Positions 47,593 through 60,429 of a stretch of DNA of 64,000 nt are shown in pieces. This DNA is from Megascapheus bottae. Taxonomy: Eukaryota; Chordata; Mammalia; Rodentia; Geomyidae. The translations under genes were made by a program, and so were the position numbers. The stretch lies in assembly GCA_024803745.1 (NCBI GenBank), contig JANJXV010000010.1, positions 28,200,525 through 28,264,524 on the forward strand. The letters are read 5' to 3'. The number at the start of each line of letters is the position of its first letter. Position 1 is the stretch's first letter. Below the pieces are notes generated by a model, which worked only from the letters and a program-made list of their open reading frames with translations, did no database searches and was not told where the DNA came from.

Positions 47593-49129
47593 TAGTTGCT
47601 TATGGAAACGATAAAATTGCTGTTACCTCTCACGTTTCCTATGAGTCAAGAAATTTGGCAAGTGCTCATTTAGCATACCAGATGAAGGTTTCTGATAAAG
47701 TCATAGTTATAAGTGAAGTAAAGTTAAGCCATCAAGAGAATTCAACATCTAAGAAAAGTATTCAAGCATATATTCCCATTCATAAAGCCTTTCATGTAGT
47801 TTATATATTTGGCTTATTTTAGTGACTACACAGCCTGATAGTAGTCTTGGCAGTTCAAGCTTCCACATGAGCATCTAGAGAGAACCAGACAGAAGGAAGA
47901 GTCATATCTTTGTATCAGCAAGTTTCAGAAACTCCTGTGTCAATTCCACTGAAATCCAGGAAAATATTAGTACATTGAATAGTAATAGAATGGTCAGGCT
48001 AGGACAACTCCTGGTTATGGTTAGAAGACAGGTCAATGATAACTCAATTTCATTTCTTTTAAGTATATTACAACCAAGAGCTTATTCAAAAAACTCTCAG
48101 AAATATCCAGTTACCTTTATTACTATAAACACAAATACAAATGCACTTTCCTTAATGGGTGACATTCCAGTGCCTCCCCTTCATGAAGCAGGAGTAGGAA
48201 ATTAAGATCATCGTTAACTCAGTTAAGTTTTTATGTTGTTTTTTACTGGGTAATGGAGTCTCGTAGTGGTAGAGGCACAATCATTTGAAATCCCTACAAG
48301 TATGTGAACTATATTTCTGAACCAGCATTACATAGTTGGGATTTGACCTAGTTATTTTCATTATTAGAACTGCAAGTCTGCTATGTTGTACTGTGCAATA
48401 AAGCATTCAAATTTACCTAGAATTAATTCTCTTCATATTTTATTTGCAGGGAAAGTGCATTTTTTGCTTTGCTTTCATTTATTCTTCAAAAATGAGCAAA
48501 TAGACATGTGTTGAAAACATTTTTTTCTATGCATACTAAAGGGACAAAACATAGCTCAGACTTTGTATGCCCTTTTTGATAAATGTTATGTCCATAAGTA
48601 TGGAGGAGGTTGTGTTACTGTGATATATAGTAGCTTTCTAGTGCAATAAAATAGTTGCTTTTTAGGAATGAAGTGCCTTGAAATGATTCTAACTTAACAA
48701 TTGTAACTCAGCATATTGTACAATCTCAAATATGTCACTACATCTCAGGTAATTATATCCATAATTAATTCTGTGTAGACTGTAATCATAAACTTTGTAA
48801 GAAACAAATACCAAAATGTGCAATAACTCATTATATATCTCTATCTATCTGTCTGTTTATCTATCTATCTATCTATCTATCTGTCTGTCTATCATCTATC
48901 TCAAGCATTTGCTACTGTCAGCCACACTCATAATGAATCCTTTGTAAGGAATATGTCACTCCCAGACATCAGGTTCCTGCAAAACTTTGTAACTTTTTTT
49001 GATTTCAGAAAATCAATGCTCAGCACTACTTGCTGAGACAAAGGCCCAGGAAGGACTCTTATAGCATTAATTTCCATAATTTTATAATTAGATGGCTGTA
49101 AACATATTATTCATCTATTTATTTTCTTG
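47593..49129. other. Unique DNA with a TATC microsatellite, no gene seen
   Basis: Nothing recognised apart from the tetranucleotide repeat. A 76-codon frame at 47975-48205 has no motif. Confidence 0.5.
48831..48902. repeat. (TATC)n microsatellite, interrupted by TGTC
   Basis: Six consecutive tatc units flanked by variant tgtc/tcta units; about 72 bp in all. Confidence 0.92.
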
Positions 49130-49207
49130 TGGGGTATAGGTGATGGAAAGCATGTTCTTGTGAGTGTGATGGGCAAGCACTCTATTGTGGAGTATCTCTA
49201 GCTCAGG
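49130..49207 (-). mobile_element. Old ID-type SINE monomer
   Basis: Plus strand tggggtataggtgatggaaa and atgggcaagcactctattg, ending atctctagctcagg, matches the reverse of a tRNA-Ala/ID SINE. No Geo half. Confidence 0.55.
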
Positions 49208-51267
49208 AAACATGTTTCCAATCACAAAACACTGTTGATAGTTTCTTCAGAAACCTCAATGTAGCCCAGTGTTATGGTGGTTTTAGAGATACCTTCTTAC
49301 TGCCATTTATAGTCTGACAATGACATGACCTGAATGATTCATAATTACCTATTATAAAGCTTTCAGTGTGTTTATGGGTACATTTTTATATTTATAATAT
49401 ATGTATACAACAAAACCTCTATGTAGTAATGGGTTTTAGGCTTAGGAAATCTAAGAGGATGTTGATAATCTTCTCTGGGATTTTCTATTACTGGCAGGCA
49501 GGGAACACAAAGCCAGCTTGAAGTTTTATTTTAGTCACTGTTGGAAAAGAAAAAAAAAAGAATATTCCCCAGTCATAAAAAGCAGTACCCTTTAGTACAT
49601 AGTGTATTTCTGTTTCATGTAGGTTAAGATTGTACTGAGATATTTTTAACTTTGATTTGTTGTTTCACATTGGAAGTATTTTCCTAAACTATTCTGATTT
49701 GAAAGATATCAATTAATTGTTTGGTCAAAGTCCAAGTAGATTAGTGGACTCCATACCATTGTGTATTTCATATGTACTAATACATACTTTTACATAAAAA
49801 AAGATCCAGTATGTTTGTCAAACCTATTGATTAGAAATTCCTATTTCAAAATCTCCAATGACTTAATTTTATAAAATTATTATTTATGCCTATATATGTT
49901 ATTTTTTGGTCTAACTGAATATAAATATATTGAGACTGAGTGTACCTACTGAGACTCATAGACTTATGTGATGACTTAAAGTATAAGCCTGGATACAGTG
50001 TCTCATAAAGTAGGTTTTACCCTGGCAGTGAGGACAAACCATACTTTCTCATCAGTGCAATACAAAAAGGAAAACTGTTGCTGTGTGGAAGTTCGATATT
50101 TCCTCGTTACGACCTGTGGTATCTTGTACCTGGTAGCTTGCAACTGCCTATGTAGATGATCATTTGACAAAATGAATGGATCTGGGGTGTTTCCAGCCTC
50201 TGAAGGCATTTTTCAACAAAATGTTAGTTCAAGTCAAGCCAGGGCTATCAGGCACAAGTCTCAGCCACATTCTCCCCTATCAAAGATTTATTAGAGAACC
50301 CAGTTCTACCAATGATTTGATTACAGACTCACAGGCTCCCAGACCTGGGCCTCTGGCCCACCCAGACTGTGATAATAAGTGATGTGTTAAGCTTTTAATT
50401 TTTGGTTACTAATTACACCATAATATCATTGTTCAGGCTAACACAGCAAGTATAAAAGAACTGTATTTTGAGGGAAAAGCATAAATAATAATTTTTGTTT
50501 CTTCTGTTTCAACCAATTAATGCATTTTGCATGATTTTTCATTCCAGGGTGGAAATAACTAAAATGATATGTGGCCTGTAGTTTCTTTTGGAGAGTTTGC
50601 CTGGGTGACCTGTCTGTTAGTGAGAGCAGGGTTTTAAAGACTACAACTGTTGTTGTGAGTCAAAGAGTATTTATTTAGTGAAGGCGGGTGCTCTATGTTT
50701 GTTGCATTTATATTAGGTATTTGTATAACTGCTTGATGGATAGGACTTTTATGATGTAAGTATAGTATATGCAGAGGTGAAACTATATGGAGTAAGCCTT
50801 CAGAATAATAAATGGTTTAACCAAATGAAAAGGCTGATATAAATAAGATTGTAAGGTAAGAGGGCTAATGGTAAGGTATGCATGATTGGAACAGGGAGGA
50901 AAGGTCCAAAACAGTCTAAGGACTCTCTCCCTCTGCATAAATGATAAAGAAACTGGAAAGACTAAAGATGGTCAGGGATAAACCACAAAAAAATTGGACA
51001 TGGGACAAGAAAAGTGATATAAGAGGTGGACATGTTAAATTTTAACAACCATGTACAACTTTTTGAAGTTCAGAAAACAAAAAAAAATATAAAATATAAA
51101 TGCAATATTTAAGAAATATTTGGCAACATTTAAGAAGTGTTTTTTACAACTTCTCTTCTTCTTACATGTCCCTGAACTCAATTTTGATTATGTGAAACAG
51201 TCAAGGAGTTTGACTTGTAATATCTAATGTAATATCTAATTGTAATCTAACATTAAAAATAGTTGCC
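49208..51267. other. Mostly unique DNA; weak LTR-like end at about 50.37-50.45 kb
   Basis: No gene was seen. The piece tgataataagtgatgtgtta and its following ttggttactaattacac is reminiscent of the 3' end of old mammalian LTRs, but this is only a resemblance. Frames at 50003-50382 are unsupported. Confidence 0.35.
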
Positions 51268-51478
51268 CAGGCCAGGAGTTTGGCCTAGTGTTAAAGTGTT
51301 TGCCTGGCATGCACGAAGACTAGGGTTCGATTCTTCAGTACCACATACATAGAAAAAAGCCAGAAGTGGTTCTGTGGCTCAAGTGTTAGAGCTCTAGCTT
51401 TGAAAAAGCTCAAGGACAGTGTTCAGGCCCTGAGTTTAAGCCACAATTGGCAAGAAAAACAAACAAACAAACAAAAAA
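51268..51478 (+). mobile_element. IDL-Geo SINE, full length
   Basis: A plus-strand dimer: ggccaggagtttggcctag at the 5' end, ggctcaagtgttagagctc in the Geo half, ending in an A-rich (AAAC)n tail. No clear TSD. Confidence 0.88.
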
Positions 51479-52323
51479 CCCTATTTGCTCTATTCCATAG
51501 GCAGTATTGCTTCTTAGGAACTAAAATTTAAAAGCTGCTGTGAATGTTTTAGCATCATTAGTATTTTACAAAGTGACATTGCACATGGTCACCTACAAGC
51601 CTTCCCTATGTACTTAGTGATCCCTTTGAACATTGTTCTTTAACTATTGTATTAAATCCCCAAAATTCTGTTCTGAGAAAATAATCTGCCTACTGGTACC
51701 TGCAGAAAAGTTAAGTAGTAAATGACTACACTGCCCTTTTCTCTCATGCTGATACTATAGCCCAAGTAAGTAGTGACTTATAACTTTAGCAAAGTGAAAG
51801 TTGGGATTGCAGGCAAGAAGCTGAAATAGAGCTACCTGAGAATGAAAGCCTTGATGTACAACAGGAAATCATGATGACTTCTTAGTTCTCAGGTCCTTAG
51901 TTGAGTTCTTATTGTGTGGTTTTCAGATAGCTTTGGATATTAACTCTAAGTGAATGCTGATAGTAATGAGGAGAGAGAGCCTGTCCTAGAATGACTTGAT
52001 CCCAAGCAACTTGGTGAAATATTGCTTTTAATGAACAGGACTATTTTGGTAACACTGAAGACACTTGTCTTCCTCCATCTTCCACCACCGTTCCCCGGGG
52101 AGAGCTTTAATCTACATCTTTTTTTTTTTTAAATGCCTTTTTTTTTTTACAGTTCCTATTGACTCAAGGACCCACTCCTTGTTCTGGAAAAAAATGTCTT
52201 GCATTCTCAATGAGACACATTTGAGAAAAATACATGATTTAGTCTTTCTTTGAAGTACTTTAATCAAATACTTTGGAGCAATCCCCAAAATAAGACTAAA
52301 GTCAAGAGCCAACAAGAACAGTT
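51479..52323. other. Unique DNA, no gene seen
   Basis: Two T-runs (52118-52129, 52138-52150) separated by aaatgcc. Nothing else recognised. Confidence 0.5.
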
Positions 52324-52556
52324 CTGGTTTGTGCTTGTAATACTCACTACTCAGGAGGGTGAGATCTGAGTATTAGGTTCACAGCCCACCCAGGCAGAAA
52401 TGTTTGTGAGATTTTAATTCCCTAAATAACCACTAAAATTCTGGAAGTTGAGCTGTGGCTCAAGTGGTAGAAGGCTAAACTTAAGCAAAAAAGCTTGAAG
52501 ACCATGACCAGATTCCAAGCTGGTTTCTAGCTGAAGACCTGTATACCAACAATTAA
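52324..52556 (+). mobile_element. 7SL/B1-like + Geo dimeric SINE, diverged
   Basis: 7SL half (tgcttgtaatactcactact, caggagggtgagatctgag), linker (ccctaaataaccac), Geo half (gagctgtggctcaagtgg, tagaaggctaaac), with an altered 3' part. Confidence 0.75.
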
Positions 52557-52965
52557 ATGTAAAAAGTAAAAAGCCAAAAGGATAAGGAAATGTTTAGTTT
52601 AACGAGCATAAAAACGGTTAGTGCTAATAAACAGAAGAAAGTGCATTTTAAATTTCTTGCCTACATGTGAACTAGCTTTGCAAATTATAAACTCTCTGAA
52701 TTCTAAACTACTGTTAAAATATATCAAGATTCCAAAAGATTCAATGCAGAAAACAAATTTTATATTGTTGGCTAGCTATTTACTTTTTATTGTTCATTAA
52801 ATACCAATGCACAGATGAACTGGCATGAATACAAACACTTGCTGTAATCATCACAGCTGTATGTAAGATAGAGCTCACTGTTGGCATTCAGTAAAACACC
52901 TTGTGTTTATATCATTGCTTTGAAAAATGCACAACATAATGTTATTTTATAAAAAGTGAAAAATT
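52557..52965. other. Unique AT-rich DNA
   Basis: Nothing recognised. Confidence 0.5.
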
Positions 52966-53160
52966 GGGCCAGGAGTTTGGCCTAGAGGTAGAGTGCTAGC
53001 CTAGCATGCAAAAAGACCCAGGTTCGATTCCTCAGTTCCACATACATGGAAAAAAACAGAAATGATGCCAAGGCTCAAGTGGTAGAGTGCTAGCTTTGAG
53101 GATAAAGCCCAAGGATAGCTCTCAGCCCCCGAGTTCAAGCCCCAGGACTGGCAAAAAAAA
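52966..53160 (+). mobile_element. IDL-Geo SINE, full length
   Basis: A plus-strand dimer: gggccaggagtttggccta at the start, caggttcgattcctcag as ID B-box, caaggctcaagtggtagag in Geo, gagttcaagccccaggac, and A8 at the end. Confidence 0.9.
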
Positions 53161-54416
53161 TTATGAAAACTTTCGGTAAAAATTCTTATGATAGGCTAAT
53201 AGTTATGATTTCAGGATAGCATGACATATATTCTGTATCATCACACACGAGCATAATTATATGTGAAATATTCTTGAATGATTATGTCTGAAAAGGGAAA
53301 CTAATGATAGAAAGAACTTTAATGATGTTAAAAAAAGTTTTCCCGAGAGAAAATATAATTAAAAGATACAAGGAGGTGGTTGTTATGCTATGGCAAAGTT
53401 CAATTCAAAAGTTCTTACTTAGATTGTATGAAGTCCTGTAATCAACAAGTAGAGGAGAAGGAGACAGAGACAGAGATAGAGACAGAGAGATACACACAGA
53501 GACACAGAGAGAGAAAGGTAGAGAGACCGAGACAGAGGAGACAAAGAAACAGATAAACAAAGAGAGAGGAAGCAGAAGTGGAGGAAGAGAATAAAGAGAA
53601 GGAGGGAAAGGAAAGAGAGGAAGGAAGTAAAAGGAAGAAAAGAAGGAGGAGAAATTGGAAGAGACCAATAAAAGGAGAAATTAGTCTAGAATTTAAATAG
53701 TTATGTTCTTAACAAAAGTAATATCTGGTGTGAATAGTGCATATTTCAGATATTTCTTCACTTTGTTGGTCTGTTTTTAAATTGGTTTCCTAAAATTTTT
53801 TTCCATCTTCTACTGAATGTTGCATTTGGTCATATTCTTGAAAAATATTGTGCAAGTATCTATATATGGTTAGGTGGTGATTTTTTATTAAAATACCAAA
53901 AAACTAAAATTATAGCTATTTTTTGTTAACAGGAGTTCAATTGATTGTAATTTAGTTTCTCAAAGAAGACAAGGAAAGGATAAATTTTTCTGTCACAACA
54001 ATTTTTCTGATTTATTATCAAAGTTTTAATTGAACTTCACTATGAGTGAGAATGAATAACTTTTTCAATAATATGAAACTACACGTTGTAGTTCTTATTA
54101 CTTAACAATCCATAAATACCAGTTACTCTACTTAAACAGCACTTTCAATGTGTTTCCATAATGTAATATTTAAGTGGAATTTTTACAAGAAGTCTTAAAA
54201 TACTAGTAATTTTGTTTCAACATTTGTTGATGAAAACATGTTCAGGAACCAATCTTAAATCAATTTTTAAAACTTTACAAACATCATTTCTTGAAAGGAT
54301 ATTATGTGTCTGCTTCTTTTCTGTCCTTACCAACCCCTCTCCATCTTCTGTGAATTAAAAGGAAGAGTTCTGTTGTATTTTTTGAATAGTATATAACTTA
54401 AATAAGAAAAATATGG
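53161..54416. other. Unique DNA with a purine-rich tract, no gene seen
   Basis: Contains the AG-rich tract at 53455-53668. The rest is AT-rich and unassigned. Confidence 0.5.
53455..53668. repeat. Purine-rich (GAGACA/GGAAG)n tract
   Basis: About 210 bp, nearly all purines on the plus strand, first as gagacaga variants and then as gaagg/gaaag variants. The 87-codon Ser/Leu/Pro-rich frame on the minus strand follows from this composition. Confidence 0.9.
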
Positions 54417-54636
54417 AGCCAGTTATGGTGGTTCACGCCTATAATCCTTGCTACTTAGGAGGAGAGATCTGAGGACAGAGGTTCCAAGCCAGCCTAGGCA
54501 ATAAAATCTGTGATACTTTTATCTCTAATTAACCACCATAAAACTGGAGGTGCACTGTGGCTCAAGGATAAAGTAGTAGCTTTGTGCTAAAGAGCTCAGA
54601 GACAGCACCCAGGCCCAGAGTTCAAGCCCCACAACT
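54417..54636 (+). mobile_element. 7SL/B1-like + Geo dimeric SINE
   Basis: 7SL half: gttatggtggttcacgccta, taatccttgctacttaggag, ccaagccagcctaggcaata; linker tatctctaattaaccacc; Geo half: gcactgtggctcaaggataa, agagttcaagccccacaac. Confidence 0.85.
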
Positions 54637-57493
54637 TGAGGAGGAAGAATGAAATTGGGTTTTCCTGAGTGCTCTAAGATCATCTACAATTACCTACTAT
54701 GTATATGTATATATGAATATATATATCTTCATGTTTTACTGCTTTGAACTTTATTGCACATAAAGTTGATTTTCATATTAATAAAGATTTTATCTTCTCT
54801 TTTTGAAAACAACTTGTAGCACAAATATATTTTGTTTTAAATGTGATTGATGCAGTTGTGTACGTAAGTGTGTCAATACTTCTACAAGCATTGCTTTTTA
54901 AAATAGAATGTGTGTATCACTGCTATAATCAATGTAGCTTATTGTCAGGCTCTGGGGAATATTGACTATGATACTCTTCACCTTGTTATTTTTCAGGCAA
55001 CCTCAAGATATTTGCTCTGTCTCAACATGGTTATAATGTCTTCTGAGCCTGTTTTTATTTCTAGATCCTTCCTTCTCAAATTCTCGGGTGAACATGAGGG
55101 CAAAGTCTGAACTCAAATTGAACAAAGTATTCAAGTATAGATACCTTACAAAATAGAACTGCCAATTATATTAAACATAATGTTTTTAACATGATCATCT
55201 ATAAAAATATGTTGCAGGGATTTTTAAGAAATAACTATAATGTTTTTTCTGTGTCACTTTTCTATGAGTCATATATATGTATACATAAACATCTATGTTC
55301 ATAATCCTAAAATTTACTTTCATATCCTATAGAAATATGTGAAATTTTGTTCTGTTGCAAAGATGTTATAAGAAGGTGATTGAGAGGGTAAAAGAAGAAA
55401 AGCAGGGTGTGAGAGAGTGTGAGAGAGAAAGCTGGAAGGAGTTTAAGGGCTTATTTTGACTTGTCAGTAATGTAATTGCATGTATGCTGCTAAATTTCTT
55501 TGTAAAGTAAAACATTAAAAAGTAAAAAAAGAACAGAGAACTACCAGACAGGCTGACAGTAAAGATACAATAAAGATCTAGCAGAGATGACCAGTAAGAG
55601 ATCAATTTGTCTTTGGGGCTGTAGCACCTGCTACTAATTGCTCCCCAGCTCTGTTTGTTTTCGCATACTCAGCTGTGTCCTGTATGTGCTGTGAAGACCA
55701 GGGTAGCTAATTGCTGCTGCTGCAGTGCCAGTGAATCAACGTGTTGAACTAATAGCCACAGATAGAGGGCAGACAGATTCCTGCTAGCAGATTAGACTTA
55801 GTTGCTTCTGATAACTAAGGCAGTTGGCATACACCTCTGTTCGTGGACAATTATGAAATGCCTTCTATGTTAATATGTTGAGTTGTTTTGCTTTGTGTGT
55901 ACATGCACATTTTTTTATATTTGTAACATTTTCGTGATGATGGAAGAGTGGATATAAATGCTTCTCCAGAAACAAAGAAGTGAAACGTATGAAAGAATCA
56001 TCCTGAAACTAGATTAAAAGCAGTGGTGGTTGTTAAAGGGATGTTGAAGAGGAAGCCCGACAAGAAAACTTGCTGCATAATTTTATGTGGACCCAAGATG
56101 AAACTTTCAATCACAAGTAAGTATTTCCAAACCTTTCCTTCATCTTTCAAAAATGAGACAGCAGTGAAGTACCAAGAAAGTTAAGACTTTGTTTCAGTAC
56201 AATATATCTGTGTCATGGTATCACTTTCTGTCAGCTTGTGGAAAGAACAGAGTAGAAATGTTGTAAAAAGCATTATTTTCTGTAAACACAAAATTTATCC
56301 TCCTAAGCTTTCTGATTAGTGAGTGGTATTCTCATTTGTTGAATTGTTAGTATAATATTTATAAAGACACATGCTTTGAACTATAAGCATGTTTGATTTT
56401 GATATTTATGACGTTCATCCGCCATTACTTTTAATATACTTCTTGTATAGGATAGTAAGGAGATAAGGATTGGCTTACTATGTCATGTTTATGGGTGTAA
56501 TATATCAACAGTTTGTTCTATGTGCAGTAAGAGTGGGCATGAAAGAGAAAGTGAATAACTGAATAACAATGTTATGCTTTGTCTTTTGTAAAATATTGAT
56601 TATCTTGAGGTTCTCAGGCTAAATGTCTTTAGGGCATTACAATATACATATTTTTTCCAGAAATATCTGGAGGCATAAGATTTTGGAATTTGAGTTCAAG
56701 TTGACTTATCCTTATCCTATAAAATTGAATCTAGAGAATTCACAGCTTTTCTCTGTTGTGTTGTGGCTTCTATTTTATGAATATATGGTAGTTCCAGGGA
56801 GAACAGACCCTGAGTAACAAGTTTCAGGTCAGTTCACTGATTTTGCAATCTATAGCAATGCACACAGATCGCCATAGATTTGGTGACATTTCACCTGAGC
56901 AGAAAACCATAGTTAATGAGAGTCGAATACAATAGTTTTGTGTAAGGTTAACTCCTGGTCATATTCATTTACTTTTGCAAAAGAGCCAATTGTGAAACAT
57001 AACAACTAAGTACTTAAGTTACAGGTTCCCTACCATCAGAGATGCAAACATTTTCAAAGACATACTTTGACCACACAATGTTGCTTGTCTTTGCCCAGCC
57101 TGTGTGATCCTGTTCCTTTAATATATGCCTGTGAACTTGCTTTTCTCTGTAAGTTCCCTCTTAGTTAGCTGAAGTGGTGGTAAGTGTTATCTGTAGAGGA
57201 AAGTCTTCAAGTTTCAGCAACTTGATCCTCTTGAAGGTGGACTCATTCTCCTAGGCAATAAAAGTGCAACTTAATGAAGGCTCAATTACATTGAGTAGTG
57301 ATCCCTCACCTCTCAGCAATGACAATAGTACTCTGAAAGGGGAATTTGACTTCCCATAATGTTGCCATGGATCTGAACCCTGAGCAGTAACTGAGCAGAT
57401 TCTTTGGTATCCCACTGTGAGCAACCACTCTAGGAAATTACAGACATATACTTGAATATTATGGATAAAAAGATTTAAGTAAAACCTTTCAAT
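54637..57493. other. Unique DNA, no gene seen
   Basis: Nearly 2.9 kb without a recognisable repeat or exon. 55605-55850 stands out as less AT-rich, with E-box (cagctg) and TAATTG cores, and is a candidate noncoding element. Confidence 0.5.
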
Positions 57494-57508
57494 CTCTAGG
57501 AGGTTCTT

Positions 57509-57701
57509 TTTTTTTTTTTTTTGCCAGTCCTGGGCTTGAGCTCAGGGCCTGAGCACTGTCCTTGGACTTTCTCAAGGCTAGAGCTCTACCACTTGAGCCT
57601 CAGCACCACTTCTGGCTTTTTTCTATGTATGTGGTACCGAGGAATCGAACCCGGGTCTTCATGCAAAAAGCACTTTAACCACTAGGCCAAACTCCTGGCC
57701 C
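57509..57701 (-). mobile_element. IDL-Geo SINE, young subfamily, small internal deletion
   Basis: A minus-strand dimer with a perfect 15-bp TSD, ctctaggaggttctt, at 57494-57508 and 57702-57716. The ID half lacks the tgctaggc segment (57660-57672 reads catgcaaaaagca). Confidence 0.95.
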
Positions 57702-57716
57702 CTCTAGGAGGTTCTT

Positions 57717-58949
57717 ACAATGAAGTCATGTTCGTTAATAATTCGTAACATGATTGGGAAGTGTGTGAATTATAAAACGAGTTGGGCACAGCACCTGAAT
57801 AATTTTAATTCTTAGAAACCTAACCTGAGAGTTAAAGTTAAGTGAAAATTATTGTTTAATCTATCCACATGAAAATTTTAAATGATATGCACTGTATAAT
57901 TTTATTGTTCAACTCTGTAGATGTATAGTAGGAAAAGTGTTTTATTGTTCATCCATTTTAAAATATCTCCCAGCGTTTTGTACATAACCCAAATTTGAAA
58001 ATAAAGGCAAATGGGAATTGTAATGCTATTCACCACAGAATGACATTATTTTTCTGTGATTGTAAAATGTATTTCAAGTAAGTGTATGTTGAGTAATTAT
58101 CAAATCCTTTCTGTTACCACCTGATCTTAAGGATATTTGCTTTATGAATAAATAATAACCCTTTACAATAAAAAGCCAATGCAAAGGAAATGCATCCATT
58201 CTAATTCAGGTGTATAAGGGTCGATGAACAATTACCCTTGTAACTTGACAGGCATCATTTCAGAGAACAGGAGATTTTGTTCCTGTGTCTGCGGTGTAAA
58301 ATAATCTAAACCTCTCATAAACCAGATGCTGCCTCAAATTTTACCTAGCATAGAACCCCTGCTGAATACACTTACAGCTTATTGTAGTCCTAACACTAAG
58401 GGAGAAATATAGAGTTTAAGTTTCACTCAAGATCTTAACCTAAGAAGAAATAGAAACTGCTGGCAGTAATAAATGGACAGAAACCACAGTGCTTCTTAAT
58501 AGAATAGACACATTTTTGGTCGAAAGTTTCACATTACTAGAAGTTCTACATAGAGTTGTGTCTGATCCTAGTTATTATTTTTTCCGTTTCTCATGTTTAA
58601 TGGTGTTCTAGAAATATTTTGTCCATCTATGTCTCTTTGGCTTTCTCGTGCAAAATGGGGTGGTATAAGTATAATATTAATCATTAGACAGAATGACTCT
58701 TAAAAATTATTCTTGTTATTTTTAACCTAAAGTGTTTGCTCACATATAAATATTCCTTCTTTTTAAATGGGAATTTGGCATAATCTATGTGTCAGACTAA
58801 GATTCAAAAGCAGCAATGACCTGTGTGTTTTCAAATATCACCTTCATAATTCTACACCACTGAGTTAGAAGCAAAAGATAATGAAAGCTAGTAAGGGAAT
58901 TCATTCATTATCTATAGCTATTTTTGTGGATTAAGAAATGATATTGGGA
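57717..58949. other. Unique AT-rich DNA, no gene seen
   Basis: Nothing recognised. Confidence 0.5.
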
Positions 58950-59150
58950 GGGGCTGGAAGCATAACTCAGTGGTAGAGTGCTTGCCTAGCATGCATGAAG
59001 ACCTGGTTTGGATTCCTTGGTACCACACATACAGAAAAAGCTGAAAGTGTATGAGAAGCTCAAGTGGCATAGCAGTAGCCTGGAGCAAAAATGTCCAAGG
59101 ACAGTACCCAGGCTCTGAGTCAAGCCCCAAGACTGGCAAAAACAAAAAAT
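58950..59150 (+). mobile_element. IDL-Geo SINE, full length, diverged
   Basis: A plus-strand dimer. The ID half (ggggctggaagcataactca, gtggtagagtgcttgccta) is closer to a classical ID than other copies; the Geo half has caagtggcatagcagtagcc and ctgagtcaagccccaagact. It may represent an older subfamily. Confidence 0.85.
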
Positions 59151-59437
59151 GGAAATGCTATCAGAGGTATTAGGAGTAACTGGTGGCTAACTTGTTTCCT
59201 TGGTAGAATCTGTTAAAAATTCAAAGATTCAAAACACTCACAAACTGAACTGATCCTGAATCATTTACTTGTGTGTGAATTGTTGGCAACTGGGGCTATT
59301 GTGAATGTGTCAACAGCATGACCTTCAAATGGTTCCTCCATTTATGATGTGTCAGTTAGGATACCAGACATGCAAGAATAGCATGATGGATGTGAAAGCA
59401 AGTCATATGCTACTGTGCTAGGAATCCCCCCCACTTG

Positions 59438-59438
<1 letters not shown>

Positions 59439-59487
<49 letters not shown>
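59439..59487. repeat. (CA)n microsatellite
   Basis: About 24 uninterrupted CA units. Confidence 0.97.
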
Positions 59488-59489
<2 letters not shown>

Positions 59490-60429
59490 CATATCATTTA
59501 ATCCAAAGTTATGGATTATTTTCCTGAAAAATCTCAGTATGTCACCTAAACACTTTTTCCATCAGTGTTAGCATTTATGATTCAGAGTTTGAGATGCATG
59601 AATGAAGATAAACAATCAATAAATAATCCCTATATTATTGTTTTAATCCTGCAATAAATTTTCAAGGTAATGTGTGTATATGAGTGTCTGTATGTGGCAT
59701 GTGTGTTTGTCTATGCACAAAACACAGCAACTGAGCAGTTATATTCTGAGGAGTAAAGGTTCATGCCTACAGACTTGAATGGATGCATTTTCTTTTATCT
59801 CACAAGCTGTTTAAAGGTGGCAGTCAACCTTAAACATCAGATTCCAGCTACTGAGGCTATAAATGAGCAAACAGTCTTTATTTCAAGAAACTAAAGAGAG
59901 TAAATCATTTATCTCCTTCAGGTTGGGTAAACAGAAGAATTCCAAGTTTGTTTATGGTTCTCTTTGACAGATAAGAAAAATGACAGGAGGTGTGACTCTG
60001 TATGGCTTTTAGAGTGTAAGCATTCTTAGGCCACGGCAGATGTGTAGTTTCCATTACTTTAAGAAGTCATTCATTCTAATAGCTAGTGAAAGGGTGGGTT
60101 TCAGACAAGATTGAACTGTTTCCTGCCTGGGGGAGGACCTCAGTGTGTGCAATGGAGTGCATCATTCAAATGGGAGCCAGGCTAATGAATGCTCTTCCTG
60201 TTATTTTCATGGAGGTGTCAGAAGAAGCCTTTTTTCTTCTGCATCACTGAATCCTTATGGAAATGCAAATTGTTTGTACCAGGACAGTGACTTTCCTTTC
60301 TGCTTTATCATTTAAGGAACTGATTTCTTCAACTTTGATGCACACCACTGCAATCCAAAGAAGGGTTATTAAAACTGAATGAGAGGTTGCTATTTCTCCA
60401 GAAAGTTGCCTCTCAGTCCTAGGCAGATA

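Noticed and set aside
48831..48902. Regularly repeated units resembling a short array
   Set aside because: A simple TATC microsatellite with no spacers; not a CRISPR array.
50170..50450. Possible old LTR end or exon (68-codon frame)
   Set aside because: Only a few words resemble old LTR ends, no paired LTR or splice signals, so not annotated as a mobile element.
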